A program made the position numbers and the translations under genes. A DNA stretch of 64,000 bases from Mycosarcoma maydis (Eukaryota > Basidiomycota > Ustilaginomycetes > Ustilaginales). This document shows positions 51,627 to 60,640 of the stretch, piece after piece. Position 1 is the stretch's first letter, and each line of letters begins with the position of its first letter. Below the pieces are notes generated by a model. That model was not told where the DNA came from, did no database searches, and worked only from the letters and a program-made list of their open reading frames with translations. The stretch spans positions 434,001 through 498,000 of the forward strand of contig NC_026490.1 in assembly GCF_000328475.2 (NCBI RefSeq), written 5' to 3'.

Positions 51627-51746
51627 GGCGCTTTGGCGGAGTGGTTATCGCGTGGCACTAGAACTCATCGCAGCTCTAGAGTATCCTCTACTCAACAAAT
51701 TATGCCATTCCCTCTGGGAGCATAGGTTCAAATCCTGTAGGCGTCG
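51627..51746 (+). tRNA. tRNA-Ser(AGA) with a ~38-nt intron
   Basis: A class II cloverleaf. The acceptor stem is GGCGCTT/AGGCGTC (two G-U pairs). The D arm is GCG-GAGTGGTTAT-CGC (box A region), and the anticodon stem TGGCA/TGCCA is perfect. The long variable arm is TTCCC-TCT-GGGAG, and the T arm is ATAGG-TTCAAAT-CCTGT (box B). The loop reads CT-AGA-A, then an intron, then A, so the anticodon is AGA (decodes UCU/UCC with inosine). The intron starts after position 37 and includes TCTAG, complementary to the anticodon-side CTAGA. Discriminator base G, as in serine tRNAs. Confidence 0.93.
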
Positions 51747-52178
51747 AATTTTTGCCATTTTCGGCTTAACATTACTTGAGTTCTTTTTGGCTTCTCTGAA
51801 GACGAAACATGCAAAGGAGAGAGGAGCCCAGCCAATCGAGTAGAACAAGGTCTTTCTCGAGTCGATGTCGGTATCGCCAGACGGAGAAGAGGTTGGTCGG
51901 TGGAGAAGGATTGCGGTTAGCGACAGCAGTGTGAGTGTGTGAGTGTTAAGGACAATCACGAATGGTAAGACGGGCGAAATCGCGGCGACTATTTTCCTCC
52001 GGCAAAGCAGAAACCACGTTTGGACCCTGACACGCAAAGGACAGGCACGAGGTGGCAAAGGCGCCATTTAGTTGCTGATACTCAGCCAAAGGAGCGACAG
52101 TTGATCGTCTTTGCTCTCGTCTCCCGTTCGCCTCTCTTCGGCATGACTCCAATGCATATGTGGTGTTAGCTTAACAAC
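51747..52178. other. intergenic region, tRNA-Ser to DNAJC28-like gene
   Basis: No gene. The promoter of the downstream gene is expected here, and GCTTAACAAC immediately precedes its ATG. Confidence 0.4.
51749..51753 (+). terminator. RNA polymerase III terminator of tRNA-Ser
   Basis: Five T residues starting two bases after the tRNA 3' end. Confidence 0.75.
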
Positions 52179-54080
52179 ATGGCATCCTTGTCTCTCGCCA
52201 TGAATGTGCGACTGATAGCGGGAGCTCGCTCCACCCTCGTTCAGTCCAGCTACACGTCTCCTCTCTCATCAAGTGTATGTCTGGCTTCTACACGGCGTGT
52301 CTCCAGCTCGTCGCCTCGGACCAACTCAACCACAGGGCCGCACCCATCAGCAAATGCAGAAACACAAGCACTTACAGGATCCGACAAGTTGGTAGCCGAA
52401 GCTGTTCGTTTGGAAGCGCAAGAAGAAGCCACTCTAGCCAAAAAAGCACGCAGACAAGATCCCAACGATCCCATTTGGACGGGCGAAGAACGCGTGCAGG
52501 ATACGGTTCTACGAATGGTGATGGACAAATACAAGCCTTTGCGAATCGGCCTGGCGGACCAAGGGAAGGATCCTGCCGATGAAAAGATCAAGGCTGGAAT
52601 TCAGACCCCCACCTCTCCTGGCTTACCCACTCGCGACAGTGGCAGTGGCTTGTTCGTTCGACCGGGCACGCAAGGCGCGCACGAAGGCGGGAGAAAACTG
52701 CCCAAGACGCCAGATGAAAAGCCTTGGAGGGCGGTGTACGTTCGGCCTGCTCATCTGCTCGGTGCGGGCACAGGAGAGGACGAGTTCACGCCCAGCATCT
52801 ACTACGGTCAATTTCTGAACGAGTCAAAGTTAGTCGCAACAGCAGGTAGCCAAGCTAGGAACAAGTTGAAAGCAGCAGGCGTCAACGTGGCCGCTTTACC
52901 CATAGACGACGCCAAAGCAATGAAGCAGCTTCGAGAGGCGATCCAAACCGCCGAACGCCAAGCCAAACTCGTACGTGCTCGTGATAGCGTTCTGGATTAC
53001 CAACTCTCGCAACACTCTCCCTCGTCCACTCAAGAATCCGAAGTGAAAGGCGATTCAATCTCGGATACGAACCGCAACCTTCAACTTCAGCTCGGACACG
53101 CCCAAGGCTGGGATTCGGTGATTGAGAAACGCATCAAAGCCGCGCTCGACTCGGGAGCGTTCAAGGAAAACAAGCTGAGGGGGAAGCCGATTCAGAGGGA
53201 TATCGAGGAGAAAAACCCTTTTCTGGCCAGGGAAGAGTACTTTATGAACCGAATCGTGAAACGCCAAGGTGCAGCACCTCCGTGGGTCGAGTTGAATGCC
53301 GAGTTGGAATCCGAGGTCAACAGTTGGAAGCAGAGGCTCGACGACGGGTGGGTGCGAAGGGCAAGCCGAATGATCACTACCAGTGGCACGCTCAGCGAAG
53401 GGCTAGAGGCGTTTGCGCTCAACGCTACCATTGAAAATACGCGTGAGCAAAAGGAGAAATCCGTAGACGCAAAAAAACTCATGATGCCAGAAGCCAAGAC
53501 AACCGGAGAGAAGCGGTTGGTAGAAGTGGCAACACGCTACCGCGATGCCGAGTGGCAAGATCGTGAACGGGCCTACCACACACTCGAGCTCAACAGGCTC
53601 AACGATCTGATACGCAAACACAACCACCTGGCGCCCTTCACCGCACGCAAGGGACTCATGCTTCTGGATATCGAGCTGGCCAACATGTACGCAAGGGCGT
53701 TGCCCAAGTTGGTGTACGAGATCTCGTCGATCTTGCATGCCAAGTCAATAGCGCATGCGGACGGAAAGAGCGTAGACGGCTGGGATGACTTGCTGCACAA
53801 ACAGCCACGAGATGAGAGGGTGAGGTACGATATGTGGGGTCGAGAGGTGCGCAAGTCTCAGGATAGTGGTGCAGCGAAAGGCGAGAAAGCGTGGCTGGAT
53901 GGCTGGCTGGGGGGTGGTATGTCGTCCGGATCGGCCGATGCGGAAGCTGAGCGTGCCAAAGGCGGCGCACAAGGCGCACAGGGCGCCAGTGCGACGGACG
54001 CCAACATTCAGAATCTCGGATTGTGGGCGGCGTTCCAGAAGAGCTTGCATTGGGCCAAACAACGGATCGTCGGTGCTTGA
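52179..54080 (+). CDS. DNAJC28-like protein (DUF1992), probably mitochondrial
   Basis: 633 residues from ATG 52179. The N-terminus (MASLSLAMNVRLIAGARSTL, then many Ser/Arg) looks like a mitochondrial presequence. The central motif at residues ~310-377 is the DUF1992/DNAJC28-conserved region: WDSVIEKRIKAALDSGAFKE, GKPIQRD, NPFLAREEYFMNRIVKRQGA and APPWVELNAELE. A second conserved part is RLVEVATRYRDAEWQDRERA, LNRLNDLIRKHNHLAPFTARK and GLMLLDIELANMYAR. The family shares the conserved region with human DNAJC28, but no J domain is present. Its molecular role is unknown. The tail is Ala/Gly/Ser-rich. Single exon, convergent with LC8. Confidence 0.83.
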   Translation: MASLSLAMNVRLIAGARSTLVQSSYTSPLSSSVCLASTRRVSSSSPRTNSTTGPHPSANAETQALTGSDKLVAEAVRLEAQEEATLAKKARRQDPNDPIWTGEERVQDTVLRMVMDKYKPLRIGLADQGKDPADEKIKAGIQTPTSPGLPTRDSGSGLFVRPGTQGAHEGGRKLPKTPDEKPWRAVYVRPAHLLGAGTGEDEFTPSIYYGQFLNESKLVATAGSQARNKLKAAGVNVAALPIDDAKAMKQLREAIQTAERQAKLVRARDSVLDYQLSQHSPSSTQESEVKGDSISDTNRNLQLQLGHAQGWDSVIEKRIKAALDSGAFKENKLRGKPIQRDIEEKNPFLAREEYFMNRIVKRQGAAPPWVELNAELESEVNSWKQRLDDGWVRRASRMITTSGTLSEGLEAFALNATIENTREQKEKSVDAKKLMMPEAKTTGEKRLVEVATRYRDAEWQDRERAYHTLELNRLNDLIRKHNHLAPFTARKGLMLLDIELANMYARALPKLVYEISSILHAKSIAHADGKSVDGWDDLLHKQPRDERVRYDMWGREVRKSQDSGAAKGEKAWLDGWLGGGMSSGSADAEAERAKGGAQGAQGASATDANIQNLGLWAAFQKSLHWAKQRIVGA

Positions 54081-54255
54081 CTGGCCTCGTCCTTTCTGGA
54101 TGCAACCGCATCGAATGGAATTGAACAGACATCAAAATGATGTTGATCTCCCTTGTTTGTACACACGCATAGATTGTTCTTGGCCAAACAGAAACATTCG
54201 TGATTGTTTCGAGAGTTGCGCCACGTTGAAAAATCATGTGTTCAATAGCGAGCGT

Positions 54256-54752
54256 CTACGCACGCCAAAGGAGGAAGGCCATTTGGCCCAAGTCTGTTTC
54301 GAACCACCAAAACGGAGCCGAAACGGAGTTAAAACGGACAAGGAAAAGCAAGAGGATGGAACTCGGTAAGGTAAGCTTGGTGTTCGCTCAGCTCTGGTTG
54401 GCTACGGAGGTGTGCGAGGATGTAGCTAGCTTGGTTCTTGATGGTATGGCGACTTACAAAAGTAGATAAAGTGTTTGGTTTCGTGGGTTACGTAACTTCC
54501 ATACCTCTGACCCACGACGGCATGCCAAGTAGGACCGAATTTCTGATCCATGGTCCTCTTGACGTGGCCTGCCATGTCCTTCTCAACGCTAAACTTTTCC
54601 AATGCGTCGTACGCGATTTCGATGGTTTCCGATTGCATGTCTTCGGACATGTCGACATTCTTGATGACGGGCTTGAGACTCCGTACGTTGCTACTCGACT
54701 CGGAGGAGAGCGCCGAAGTGGCAGGCGGTGAATTGAGCGCTTCAGATGACAT
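54256..54752 (-). CDS. DYN2: dynein light chain LC8
   Basis: A two-exon model, complement(join(54256..54293,54458..54752)), 110 residues. Exon 1 holds an N-terminal Ser/Pro-rich extension of ~25 residues. The LC8 core follows: [51 protein letters not shown], then [14 protein letters not shown]. It ends T|GTAAGT at 54457. Reading on without splicing gives a foreign tail. An acceptor GAAACAG at 54294-54296 and a 38-nt last exon give [12 protein letters not shown] and TAG, matching the beta-strand that closes the LC8 fold. The intron is 164 nt. LC8 is a dimeric hub that binds dynein intermediate chain and many short linear motifs. Confidence 0.94.
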
Positions 54753-55188
54753 TGTCGCTGGCCTGAAAACGAGGGTGATATGAGGAGGAGACGCAAGACA
54801 AGATACAGACCAACACTTTTCTTACAACAGAAAGCTCATGCGCGAGCAACACACATAAATATGCAACACCAACCACTAGACGCGTAAACTCGAGACTTTC
54901 GTACGAGAAGCTCCCATCACTCAGCTCGAATCGCGACTTATGTCGCACCGTCGCTAAATTTCGTATGTTAAGTTAGGCTGAATGAACAAATGGCGGTGCA
55001 TGCAGCAATCTCGAATTGCAAGCTTCAAGTCGTGAGTGCCACAACCACAAATGCAGCAATGCAGCAGTGGGCGCCAAATTCACGATTGGACCCTGTTGTT
55101 CGCCACCCTAATTCATCCTTGCCACAGACCCCACAAACGTTGCTATCGACTACCACCATCAGCAAGCATCTGCACTCAATCTGCGATA
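54753..55188. promoter_or_regulatory. divergent promoter region, LC8 / orphan mitochondrial-like gene
   Basis: 436 bp with a GTTAAGTTAG element at 54967-54976, 215 bp upstream of the LC8 ATG. Confidence 0.45.
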
Positions 55189-56667
55189 ATGCTGACAAGA
55201 CCTTCGCCAGGTCGGCTGCGTGCGTTGATGCGTGCCGTCGGTCAGGCGCGCTCCCGTCCTCGCCTCAACAACGCTACCATACCGCTCCAGCCTCGATCAT
55301 TCCACTCTATCCACTTGACGAGCGTCCACCTCGGCCACGCCTCGCGAATCCTCACGACAAGAAGCATCCACTCCAGTACTGCTTCAGCACGCAACCTGCG
55401 CCGCACCACTTCCTTGGCCGCTCTGCTGAAGCGCATTTTCCCTCAAGCTGCACGAGTCGTCCGCCTCACGCTAGCGAAGCACACTCAGCCACACCATGTC
55501 TTGCTCTCCAACATCTTTTGCGCGCTGCGATCCACCCAGCTTAGCGCAGCGTACCGCGTGCGCTCTCCTCTGCTGAAGGGTGCCATTGACGCCTTCCGAT
55601 CAACTGTGCAGCGCACGTCCACTCACTCTGCGCGCACGGCTTATTCGCAGCTCAACACCGCGTCAGTCAGCTTTGCTCGCGGGACGCTCAGCGGAATTGG
55701 CACCAGGCCCGCAGCAGGCCGTCTGGCGCTCTCGCCGCTGAGAGGCGGTGTGGGGCTGCAGTCTGCGCGAAAGTTCTCGAATGGTGGAGCAAGGGTGTTT
55801 GATAATTTGATCGTGCACGCTCCGCTGGCGATGAGGCTGGCAGGCGATGAGGTGCAAGATAAGCTGAGGCTCGCTGGAAGGCAGCCTGTGCGAGCGAGGA
55901 CGATTGCAAGCGCTTTCAAGTCGCCGGGCCCCAGAAGGACCGGAGCGATGTTCAGCGGTGAAAAGCTTGCTGGAAATGCTTTTCTGTTTGCTGCGAACAA
56001 GGGAAAGACTGTACAGGAGGTTGACGTTACCAGCTGCGAGTCGACCACTCTCTCTGACAGCGAAAGCCAATGCGAATTGGATCTGTACTTTCAGTTCCCT
56101 CAGCTCGAATTGGCTTGCACCTCAACGCGAACCACGGTAACACTCCGACTCATCGACCCGCTCTACGTCGCACTCGGCGGACGTGAACCGTCGCCACCCA
56201 TGTCGACCAACCCACGTCTGTTCGACTCTGCTTTCCTGGTAGACGCCAATACCGCGTTGGAGTACGAACATCGACGCTACGTGCGCGCAAAAGCGGTGTT
56301 GAGGGTTTTGTGGAACGCCGATCTCGTGGAGGATATGGATCTAGACGGCGATCCGGCGGTCTGGACGGTCAAGGCGAGAGGAGCAGCCGGGATGGTCGAG
56401 CAGACACTGAGGGAGCATGTGCAGTTTGAGTTTCAAGACTGGTGTACGTTTGTCGATGATGCGCATGAGCGGGACCAGTGGGACCAGTGGGACCAGTGGA
56501 ATGTGGAAGCGGACGACGAGTCGGCAAGCAGCTCGCAGTTTGATCTCGAATCCACGTCCAGCTTGTCAAGCGTGCGCGTACCGACATGCGAATTGCTCGA
56601 CGAGGTCATCTCGCTACCTTGTGTGTCGTCGGCGTCGACACTGTATGATTCGCGTTGCGAGCTTTAA
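55189..56667 (+). CDS. hypothetical protein, possibly mitochondrial
   Basis: 492 residues from ATG 55189 (MLTRPSPGRLRALMRAVGQ). The first ~110 residues are rich in Arg, Ser and His and nearly free of acids, as in a long mitochondrial presequence. A middle stretch reads ARKFSNGGARVFDNLIVHAPLAMRLAGDE, a pattern I associate with uncharacterised fungal proteins. The C-terminal half is mixed alpha/beta with acidic patches, including a DQWDQWDQWN triplet repeat near 430, and carries no recognised catalytic motif. The frame is open upstream but without an ATG. Convergent with the Aim32-lipoyl synthase gene. Function is not assigned. Confidence 0.7.
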   Translation: MLTRPSPGRLRALMRAVGQARSRPRLNNATIPLQPRSFHSIHLTSVHLGHASRILTTRSIHSSTASARNLRRTTSLAALLKRIFPQAARVVRLTLAKHTQPHHVLLSNIFCALRSTQLSAAYRVRSPLLKGAIDAFRSTVQRTSTHSARTAYSQLNTASVSFARGTLSGIGTRPAAGRLALSPLRGGVGLQSARKFSNGGARVFDNLIVHAPLAMRLAGDEVQDKLRLAGRQPVRARTIASAFKSPGPRRTGAMFSGEKLAGNAFLFAANKGKTVQEVDVTSCESTTLSDSESQCELDLYFQFPQLELACTSTRTTVTLRLIDPLYVALGGREPSPPMSTNPRLFDSAFLVDANTALEYEHRRYVRAKAVLRVLWNADLVEDMDLDGDPAVWTVKARGAAGMVEQTLREHVQFEFQDWCTFVDDAHERDQWDQWDQWNVEADDESASSSQFDLESTSSLSSVRVPTCELLDEVISLPCVSSASTLYDSRCEL

Positions 56668-56789
56668 CGCATTGCTCAATGTTTCGCGCACCACGCGCTA
56701 CTCACCACTCATGCATCTGTAAATTCCACTGGTTCACACAAGTATTGGAAAAGAACACGGTATCAACTGGCATTGGCGACTGGTGTGGG

Positions 56790-59180
56790 CTATGAGGTTG
56801 TGCTCTGGACAGCTTGCTCGGAGGTGGGATAGAGGTTGTGTGCACTGTTTCTCTGTTCGAGGACGTTCTTGATGAAGAACTCGCCGGCCTTGTAGCTGCT
56901 TCTGACTAGGGGCCCGCTGGCGACGTACAAGAAGCCGAGGTGTTCGGCGCGTTTCTGCCAGTGGAGGAACATGTCTGGACTGACATATTGGTGAACCTTC
57001 ATGTGTCGCTTTGTAGGACGCATGTACTGGCCAAAAGTGACGACGTCTACGTGTGCATTTCTGAGATCGCGAAGCGTCTGCTCGACCTCGTCGTCGCGTT
57101 CGCCGCATCCAAGCATGATCGACGTCTTTGTGATCAACGCCGGATTCGCCTGTTTCGCATGCAGTAGCACAGCCAGCGACTGACGATACTTGGCACGTCG
57201 ATCGCGCACCATAGGCGTTGTCCGCTCTACGGTCTCTACGTTGTGTGCAAATACATCGACGCCCGAATGCGCCACTTTTTCTACACACGCCATATCGCCC
57301 GAAAAATCAGGCACCAGAGCCTCGACCAGAATCTTGCGCGACTTGGCCTTGATCTTGGAGATGGTACTGGCGATATGACTTGCACCGCCATCCGCAATAT
57401 CATCCCGATCCACAGAGGTGAGAACAATGTATCCAAGACCCCAGCGCGAGATCGCTTCCGCTGTGTTCTCCGGTTCGTGCGGATCGAGCGGCGCGGGTGC
57501 ACGAGACGTCTTGACCGCACAGAACCGACAGCCTCGCGTACACGTATCGCCCATAATCATGATCGTAGCCGTAGCCGTATCTTTGCCTCCAGACCCGCCC
57601 CAACATTCGCCGATATTCGGACATCGCGCTTCCTCGCATACTGTGGAAAGCCCAAGACCGCGAAGGTCCGACTTGATGCGCGTGTAGTTGGCGCCTGTCG
57701 GAATCTTGGTTTTCAAATGAGACGGAAGCCGCGCTTCTCCCGTTCGACCCATCTGCACTCGACCTGACGCCGAAGCAGACGTCATGATCGAGTCCACCTC
57801 GCCCGCAGCAAAGTCATCGATCGACAGATCAGCCGCGAGCTTCTCTCTGAACGCCACCATCCGTGCCGACGGCGCCTTCTTCTTGCTGTCAGACGCATCT
57901 GTGGCATACGTCCTTGCAGAAGACGTGCTCGCGTGAGCATGCCCAGGTGTGGATAGCGCAGCCAAAGATGGCCGAGATCGCGCCGAGCTGGCTGTCCCTC
58001 TGCTTCGCGGCGTGATGTGCGCCGTGTTGATGGTGGGTGGGCCCCACTCTGCATAGTGGTCACGCTGTGCTGCTTTGCTGAGCCCCAACCTGCCACGCCA
58101 TCGTGGCCAGTGTACAAGTCTCTCCCGCAAATCGTCGAGGTCGTGCATCGAACTGGCAGGTGCCAGCGCAGCGCGCAAGACGAGCTTTGAGTCGGTTACC
58201 CTCAAGTTGCCGTACCAATCACCATGTGGGTAAACGAGCGCATTCGCCGCCCACGCGTGTCCACCGACGTGACTGACGGCAAATACTTTGACCTTCTTGG
58301 GTGCATCCTTGCCACTCTTGATGATCGAGGCTTGGTGTGAGCGAACCTCGTCTTTAAGAGCTTCGTACACGGCGGTTCCGGCGACACCGCAACGGCAGTC
58401 GCGCGCGCCATGCGTGCACACGTACACATGCGTCTCATCGTCCTGCTTGGCACGTCCCGTCTGAGGCTGCGCAGAGGCGAGAGCATCGTCAATACGTTGG
58501 CGAAACGGCGAGCCAGAGTCGAGCGTGGCAAGTGAGATGGGACCGACTTTGGCCATGGTGCCATTGGTGGTATAAGCGTAGACTAGGAATTGCTCCTGCT
58601 CCTGCGCTGAATTGGGAACGCTGCGCATCATTCGCGAAGTGGTCGCATCCCATGGCTTCAACGCTTCGGAACGGGTCCCGGTCCCGGTGCCGGTGCGGCC
58701 GTCACCAGACGAAAACGAAATGCCATAGCCCTCAAGGCTGCCTCCCTTCTTAGCGCGGCTCTCGAGCTCCGAGAGTAAGGGAGAGACGGACTCGAGGTGG
58801 GAAGGCCACGATTCGACCGGTCGAGGGTGGTCGTAGGGGTGCACGATCAGATGCACCTTGTACGAGGGCGAAGTCCCGGCAAGGGGCAACTGCGAGTAGG
58901 GCGCTGCTGGAATTTGTCCCTTGTCATCCAATGCGATCGAAATATCTTGGCCAGAAACTGTCTTTGAAGGTGCAGCTGTGTTGTTCTTGAGTCTAGCCGA
59001 CGAAAAAATGTGCCTTGAGGAGGAAGGAGAAGAGGAGGAGGATGCTGCTGCTGTGGCGACACGGCTGATAGAGGTGGCGAGCAACTGGCTTGGAAGAGTA
59101 GAAGCAGCGCTTGGTGCACGCAGCAGCCTTGGTGCTACAGCGCGGACAGATGCGGCCGAGGTAGTCCAGCAGCTCATCAT
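56790..59180 (-). CDS. LIP5: fusion: Aim32/Apd1-like Fe-S thioredoxin-fold domain + lipoyl synthase
   Basis: 796 residues in one frame from ATG 59178-59180, starting with a mitochondrial-type presequence ([20 protein letters not shown]). Residues ~95-390 are an Aim32/Apd1 (sucrase/ferredoxin-like) domain: Cys255 in [12 protein letters not shown] with Cys262/264, and His304/His308 in SHVGGH, then YPHGDWYG and [12 protein letters not shown]. Apd1/Aim32 proteins bind [2Fe-2S] through two Cys and two His. Residues ~430-796 are a complete lipoyl synthase. The auxiliary-cluster cysteines are 515/520/526 ([12 protein letters not shown]), the radical-SAM CX3CX2C is 547/551/554, and the Ser-ligand motif RSSYKAGE is C-terminal. 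Between them, [11 protein letters not shown] (Arg423) fits an MPP-type R-3 cleavage site. Lipoyl synthase inserts two sulfurs into octanoyl-E2/H proteins. Confidence 0.93.
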   Translation of the reverse strand: MMSCWTTSAASVRAVAPRLLRAPSAASTLPSQLLATSISRVATAAASSSSSPSSSRHIFSSARLKNNTAAPSKTVSGQDISIALDDKGQIPAAPYSQLPLAGTSPSYKVHLIVHPYDHPRPVESWPSHLESVSPLLSELESRAKKGGSLEGYGISFSSGDGRTGTGTGTRSEALKPWDATTSRMMRSVPNSAQEQEQFLVYAYTTNGTMAKVGPISLATLDSGSPFRQRIDDALASAQPQTGRAKQDDETHVYVCTHGARDCRCGVAGTAVYEALKDEVRSHQASIIKSGKDAPKKVKVFAVSHVGGHAWAANALVYPHGDWYGNLRVTDSKLVLRAALAPASSMHDLDDLRERLVHWPRWRGRLGLSKAAQRDHYAEWGPPTINTAHITPRSRGTASSARSRPSLAALSTPGHAHASTSSARTYATDASDSKKKAPSARMVAFREKLAADLSIDDFAAGEVDSIMTSASASGRVQMGRTGEARLPSHLKTKIPTGANYTRIKSDLRGLGLSTVCEEARCPNIGECWGGSGGKDTATATIMIMGDTCTRGCRFCAVKTSRAPAPLDPHEPENTAEAISRWGLGYIVLTSVDRDDIADGGASHIASTISKIKAKSRKILVEALVPDFSGDMACVEKVAHSGVDVFAHNVETVERTTPMVRDRRAKYRQSLAVLLHAKQANPALITKTSIMLGCGERDDEVEQTLRDLRNAHVDVVTFGQYMRPTKRHMKVHQYVSPDMFLHWQKRAEHLGFLYVASGPLVRSSYKAGEFFIKNVLEQRNSAHNLYPTSEQAVQSTTS

Positions 59181-59899
59181 TGGAGTGGATGGGATATGAA
59201 GGAATGAGTATGGTGATGTGGACAGAAGAGGAGCTGAGCACGAGTCGGGTCGAGTCCAAAGCGGAGAGAAGAAGGATTTCGCATCCAATTACAAATCACA
59301 TTTCGAGCATTTCGAGCAATATTACACATTCACGATCCACGATCCACGATCCATGATCCACACAATCCACGATTTCGTATTTCGTGTGTTGGGCTGTTTC
59401 GCCACCAAATCCGAACCCGAATTCTCCTTGCTGCGCTCTGCTGCCTCGACTTTTGGGTCCGACCTGAGTCTGACCGCGGGAAGAAAAGAAAGATGCCAGA
59501 AACAGCCCAAAAATTTACCATCTCGAATCGTGAATCACGAATCGTGGACGCCCGTCGCAGCTTGCCACGGCCAAAAAGCCGGAAATTCGCCGCGAGCTGA
59601 TGATCAAAGCCCCAATTATTCGTGATTGCCACAGTGACATAGTCTGTGTCCGCTACCGACTGACTATTGCTGGGAGCAGGCGAGCAGACGCATCAGCACA
59701 CGGTTTCAAATCTCTTGTTGTCGATGATAATGATGTTGATGTCGACGCTGTGAAGCGAGGAAGCAGGTATTGATACAAAGGCACGTCGTTGCAAGAAGCA
59801 CAAGGAACCCTTGTGGCACACTGCACATAACAGCCCCACTCCTGATTGTCGGGAGAAGCAAGCATTTGCGATTATTGGAACTGGAAGCAAGCACGCCGG
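59181..59899. other. intergenic region upstream of LIP5 and downstream of LEA1
   Basis: Contains ATCCACG x3 (59335-59355) and further CACGATTC/CGTGAATC motifs. No gene is supported. Confidence 0.5.
59335..59355. repeat. heptamer repeat ATCCACG x3 (last copy ATCCATG)
   Basis: A period-7 array related to ATTCACG. Confidence 0.88.
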
Positions 59900-60640
59900 C
59901 TACACGAAAGTGTGGCCCATCTTGAGCTGCTCTTCCAACTTTCGAATCTCTTCCAGGCTTTCGCTACTCTCTATCGCATCTTCAATGGCTTTGCGCTCCT
60001 CTGCTGTCAACAATCGTCTTGAAGAGCCATTCAACCTTCCTGGCTCGAATGTCTTTTGCTTTCCGACCATCACATCGACGTCGACATCCATGGCGCTCGC
60101 TCCTAATTTTTTCAAGATGTTTGCTGCCAACGCCGTTGGCCTTCCATCCTCTGTCTCCATCAAATCTTTGGCCCGTGCCCTCTCCTTGTCCTTTATCCTC
60201 TGGTAATCGAGCACGCGCACCTGTGGTAGCTTCCAGATGACAAATTCGCGATACTGTGCTTCGCGGCTCGCTGGCGTCCCCATCAGACACAAATACTCCA
60301 ACCGACGACACTTGCTGAGATGTACGAGCTCGGAAAGATCGGATATACAGTTGTTGGTCAGGTTCAAAGAGTGTAATGCTGGCAGCGAGTGTCCAATGCG
60401 TGGATCGATGCGCGATATCAAGTTGTTGGCCAGCTGTAGCGTTTTCAGTTGTTGCAAGAGGGGAAAATTGCCAAGGTATCGGATGTCGTTGTCGGTCAAG
60501 TCTATCGCATCGTTCTGATCGCGTGTCACTCCGAGGTTTTCGATGGCTGGGATCTTGAGGCCGCGTAGATCAAGTTCGCGATCCCGAAGAGTGTTGATGG
60601 AGGAGCTGCTCCGTGAAAGCAGTTCGGGCGTGAGCTTCAT
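59900..60640 (-). CDS. LEA1: U2 snRNP A' protein (leucine-rich repeat)
   Basis: 246 residues from ATG 60638-60640 (MKLTPELLSRSSSSINTL), the family start; the frame is open a little further upstream without need. Conserved sequence: LRDRELDLRGLKIPAIENLG, QNDAIDLTDNDIRYLGNFPL, LKTLQLANNLISRID, LHSLNLTNNCISDLSEL, RRLEYLCLMGTPASREAQYR and LPQVRVLDYQRIK. These are the LRR units and C-cap of U2A', which with U2B'' binds stem-loop IV of U2 snRNA. The C-terminal ~80 residues are charged and helical. Length is close to the human protein (255). Confidence 0.95.
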   Translation of the reverse strand: MKLTPELLSRSSSSINTLRDRELDLRGLKIPAIENLGVTRDQNDAIDLTDNDIRYLGNFPLLQQLKTLQLANNLISRIDPRIGHSLPALHSLNLTNNCISDLSELVHLSKCRRLEYLCLMGTPASREAQYREFVIWKLPQVRVLDYQRIKDKERARAKDLMETEDGRPTALAANILKKLGASAMDVDVDVMVGKQKTFEPGRLNGSSRRLLTAEERKAIEDAIESSESLEEIRKLEEQLKMGHTFV

